NCBI GenBank assembly: GCA_947482665.1
Contig: CANKJK010000002.1
Span: forward strand, 291,656 to 355,655
Length of the DNA: 64,000 bases
From: Acidobacteriota bacterium
GTDB lineage: Bacteria; Acidobacteriota; Vicinamibacteria; Vicinamibacterales; UBA2999
Reading direction: 5' to 3'
The translations under genes were made by a program, and so were the position numbers. The notes under the pieces are model-generated. The model was not told the DNA's origin. It did no database searches and saw only the letters and a program-made list of their open reading frames with translations. Below, one piece after another: positions 62,208 to 64,000 of the stretch. Every line of letters starts with the position of its first letter. The stretch's first letter is position 1.

Positions 62208-62219
62208 GAGGTTCCCATA
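62206..62219 (+). promoter_or_regulatory. Ribosome-binding site and AUA start of infC
   Basis: AGGAGG (62206-62211) overlaps the thrS TAG and lies 5 nt before ATA at 62217-62219. No ATG, GTG or TTG occurs in this frame between the stop and the conserved IF3 sequence. Confidence 0.8.
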
Positions 62220-62828
62220 GCTTTCGACCGTACGCCCCGACGTGACGACCGCGTTCGCACTAATGAGCGCATCCGGGTTCGCGAAGTCCGCGTCATTGAC
62301 GACACCGGCGAGCAGCTCGGCATCATGCCGCCGCAGCAAGCGCTCACCGTGGCCAGAGGCAAGGGACTCGACCTGGTCGAGATCTCGCCCACGGCCGTGC
62401 CGCCTGTGTGCCGGATCATGGACTTCGGCAAGTACCAGTACCAGGAGCAAAAGAAGACCCGCGAGGCGCGGAAGAATCAGAAGGTGATCGAGGTCAAGGA
62501 AATCAAGTTCCGCCCGAAGGTCGACGAGCACGACTACCAGTTCAAGAAGAAGCACATTGAACGGTTTCTGGCGGATGGCGACAAGGTGAAGGCCACGATC
62601 TTTTTCCGGGGACGCGAGATGGCGCACCCGGAGATCGGACGCCGGATCCTGGAACGGCTGATTGGTGAACTGGACGAGGTGGCGGTCGTGGAATCCGCTC
62701 CCCGGCAGGAAGGCAATCAGATGCACACGATTCTGAGCCAGAAGGCAGGCCGGAAGTCGGCTCCCAAACGGGTGGATGCGGCGCCAGCAACGCCGGCGCC
62801 CGCCGAGCCGGTAAGCACGACGGAATAA
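62217..62828 (+). CDS. infC: Translation initiation factor IF-3, with AUA start codon
   Basis: A 203-aa initiation factor that monitors start-codon pairing on the 30S subunit. The N domain runs from [20 protein letters not shown], then GIMPPQQAL, the linker, and the C domain with [13 protein letters not shown] and [12 protein letters not shown]. The conserved N domain begins well before the first ATG (62325), so translation must start upstream; ATA 62217 with a perfect AGGAGG 5 nt before it is the only good candidate. IF-3 genes often use rare starts (AUU in E. coli) for self-regulation. The Ala/Pro-rich tail is longer than in E. coli. Confidence 0.93.
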   Translation: MAFDRTPRRDDRVRTNERIRVREVRVIDDTGEQLGIMPPQQALTVARGKGLDLVEISPTAVPPVCRIMDFGKYQYQEQKKTREARKNQKVIEVKEIKFRPKVDEHDYQFKKKHIERFLADGDKVKATIFFRGREMAHPEIGRRILERLIGELDEVAVVESAPRQEGNQMHTILSQKAGRKSAPKRVDAAPATPAPAEPVSTTE

Positions 62829-62839
62829 GGACGAGGATC

Positions 62840-63037
62840 ATGCCGAAGCTGAAGACACACCGGGGCGCCGCCAAGCGCTTCAAGAAGACGGGCACCGGAA
62901 AGTTCGTGCGGGCGAGCGCATTCAAGCGCCACATCCTCACGAGCAAGACGACCAAGAGCAAGCGCCAGATGCGTGGCACCCAGGAGGTATCTCCTTCGGA
63001 TGCCGACCGCATCGCGCGCATGCTGCCGTATAAATAA
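62840..63037 (+). CDS. rpmI: 50S ribosomal protein L35
   Basis: A 65-aa basic protein with the L35 signature [20 protein letters not shown] and a C-terminal MLPYK. Located between infC and rplT as in most bacteria. Confidence 0.97.
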   Translation: MPKLKTHRGAAKRFKKTGTGKFVRASAFKRHILTSKTTKSKRQMRGTQEVSPSDADRIARMLPYK

Positions 63038-63066
63038 ACGTCACACGACACGACAGGACCAGAGCA

Positions 63067-63423
63067 ATGCCGAGAGTCAAACGAGGAACCGTCCGTCGCG
63101 CCAAGCGCAAGAAGCTGCTTGATCGCGCAAAGGGCTTCTACCAGACGAAGAGCAAGCTGTACCGCGCGGCCAAAGAGGCTGTCGATACCGCCGGCAAGTA
63201 CGCCTTCGTCGGCCGGAAGCAGAAGAAGCGCGACTTCCGCAGCCTGTGGATCGTCCGCATCAATGCCGCCGCGCGTGAGAACGGCCTGACCTATTCGGGG
63301 CTGATCCGCGGGCTGAAGACCGCCGGCGTCACGCTGGACCGGAAGTCGCTGGCCGAGCTTGCCGTCCGCGAACCTGCCGCGTTCGCGAAAGTCGCCGAGC
63401 AGGCCAAGGCCGCGGCCGCCTAG
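63067..63423 (+). CDS. rplT: 50S ribosomal protein L20
   Basis: A 118-aa protein, [24 protein letters not shown] at the start, with [16 protein letters not shown] and [14 protein letters not shown], all L20 hallmarks. It binds 23S rRNA early in 50S assembly and in many bacteria represses its own operon. A strong terminator follows. Confidence 0.98.
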   Translation: MPRVKRGTVRRAKRKKLLDRAKGFYQTKSKLYRAAKEAVDTAGKYAFVGRKQKKRDFRSLWIVRINAAARENGLTYSGLIRGLKTAGVTLDRKSLAELAVREPAAFAKVAEQAKAAAA

Positions 63424-63443
63424 CTGACGCACGCACCTGCTTG

Positions 63444-63489
63444 AGCCACGGCCGCACGCCCTCGGGCGTGCCCGTGGCTTTTTCCTTTT
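63444..63489 (+). terminator. Rho-independent terminator after rplT
   Basis: AGCCACGG pairs with CCGTGGCT and, after a 2-base bulge, GCACGCC pairs with GGCGTGC, followed by TTTTTCCTTTT. It separates the ribosomal genes from pheS, or acts as an attenuator for it. Confidence 0.9.
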
Positions 63490-63508
63490 GTAAGCCGACG
63501 CCGTGTCT

Positions 63509-64000
63509 ATGCCTGACGCCACCCTCGACGCCGCCTCCGTTGCCGCCCTGCGCGCCGCCTTCAACGGCCGCATCGCACTCGCCCGTACACCGGCCGACAT
63601 CGCAGCCCTCAAGGACGAATATCTGGGCCGCAAGGCCGGACTCGTCACGGGCCTGCTGAAGGGCCTGGCGGGCCTCGCACCCGATCAGAAGCGGGAGCTG
63701 GGGCAACTGGTCAACGCGCTCAAGCAGGAGCTCGAGGCCGCGCTCGACGCCGCGCGCGCCGCGGTCGAGGACGCGCGTCCGGCCGGCGCCGTCGATGTCT
63801 CGCTGGCGGGACGGCCCCTGCCGCTCGGCCACATGCACCCGCTGATGCGGGTCCGGCAGGACGTCGAGGCCATCTTCACCAGGCTCGGCTTCGAGATCCT
63901 CGAAGGCCCTGAGGTCGAGGACGACGCCCACAACTTCGAAGCCCTGAACATGCCGCCGGATCATCCCGCCCGCGACATGCAGGACACGCTCTACCTCGCC
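63509..64000 (+). CDS. pheS: Phenylalanyl-tRNA synthetase alpha subunit, N-terminal part
   Basis: The first 164 codons; the gene runs off the right edge. An N-terminal coiled coil (about 1-85, ALKDEYLGRKAGLVTGLLKGL in part) is followed by the start of the class II core: GHMHPLMRVRQDVEAIFTRLGF and GPEVEDDAHNFEALNMPPDHPARD, which are classic PheS motif 1 sequences. ATG 63509 is chosen; a GTG two codons upstream is possible. No ribosome site is evident. Confidence 0.95.
   Translation, partial: MPDATLDAASVAALRAAFNGRIALARTPADIAALKDEYLGRKAGLVTGLLKGLAGLAPDQKRELGQLVNALKQELEAALDAARAAVEDARPAGAVDVSLAGRPLPLGHMHPLMRVRQDVEAIFTRLGFEILEGPEVEDDAHNFEALNMPPDHPARDMQDTLYLA

Overview
The window is a gene-dense, high-GC stretch of a diderm bacterial chromosome. 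It carries lipid A genes (lpxD, lpxB), outer-membrane beta-barrels, a CBM9/DUF5916 outer-membrane protein, a MASE1 protein with a CxxC tail, HEXXH-type M49 and paired M16 peptidases. This mix is typical of Acidobacteriota, probably the Vicinamibacteria (subdivision 6). The assignment is inference from gene content and style; no rRNA gene is present to settle it. I see no phage, transposase, integrase or CRISPR array.

Layout. 1-14.9 kb: start of ettA (minus, runs off the left edge), a pseudopilin with a Gly-rich repeat, a MASE1 sensor with a single-domain response regulator, a PqqL-like M16 peptidase head-to-head with dut, dinB, a tandem cyclophilin, an ExeA-type ATPase, rsgA-terC, typA and an FmdB zinc ribbon. 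14.9-21.4 kb (minus): one long tightly packed gene series headed by a MazEF-type toxin-antitoxin pair, then queG, yqgE, an M49 lipoprotein and a His-rich, probably metal-handling trio (outer-membrane protein, cytochrome c, DUF5666 protein). 21.4-24.5 kb (plus): purU, a 55-aa basic protein and a PD-(D/E)XK-DUF2075 helicase that looks like an accessory or defence gene. 24.6-27.8 kb: acnA and a 500-bp non-coding spacer holding two related hairpin repeats.

27.8-37 kb (minus): an envelope operon (S1/P1-nuclease-like protein, KHE-like protein, lpxD, outer-membrane protein, active and inactive M16 peptidases, lpxB) and a DUF457 membrane protein. 37-47 kb (mostly plus): gatC-gatA, a secreted SurE (minus), a FAH-family enzyme, a porin / PstS-like / hybrid histidine kinase set, and a DUF5916 protein. 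47.2-50.3 kb (minus): a membrane protein, an RNA polymerase omega-like protein, hsp20 and dnaK. 50.5-56.2 kb (plus): ymdB, xseA, xseB, ispA, a GlcG-like protein, tlyA and nadK. 56.2-57.7 kb (minus): mltG and ruvX. 57.7-64 kb (plus): an EnvC-like factor and a catalytically degenerate S41 protein, tRNA-Val(GAC), and the translation cluster thrS-infC-rpmI-rplT-pheS (pheS runs off the right edge).

Two themes run through the window. First, many operon-leading genes have a TANNNT -10 box only 6-9 nt before the start codon and no Shine-Dalgarno sequence, implying leaderless or near-leaderless transcription. Genes inside operons instead use 4-nt ATGA/GTGA overlaps or clear Shine-Dalgarno sites. Second, several enzyme families appear with their catalytic residues lost next to relatives or partners (S41, LytM/EnvC, M16), suggesting scaffolding or activator roles in the envelope.
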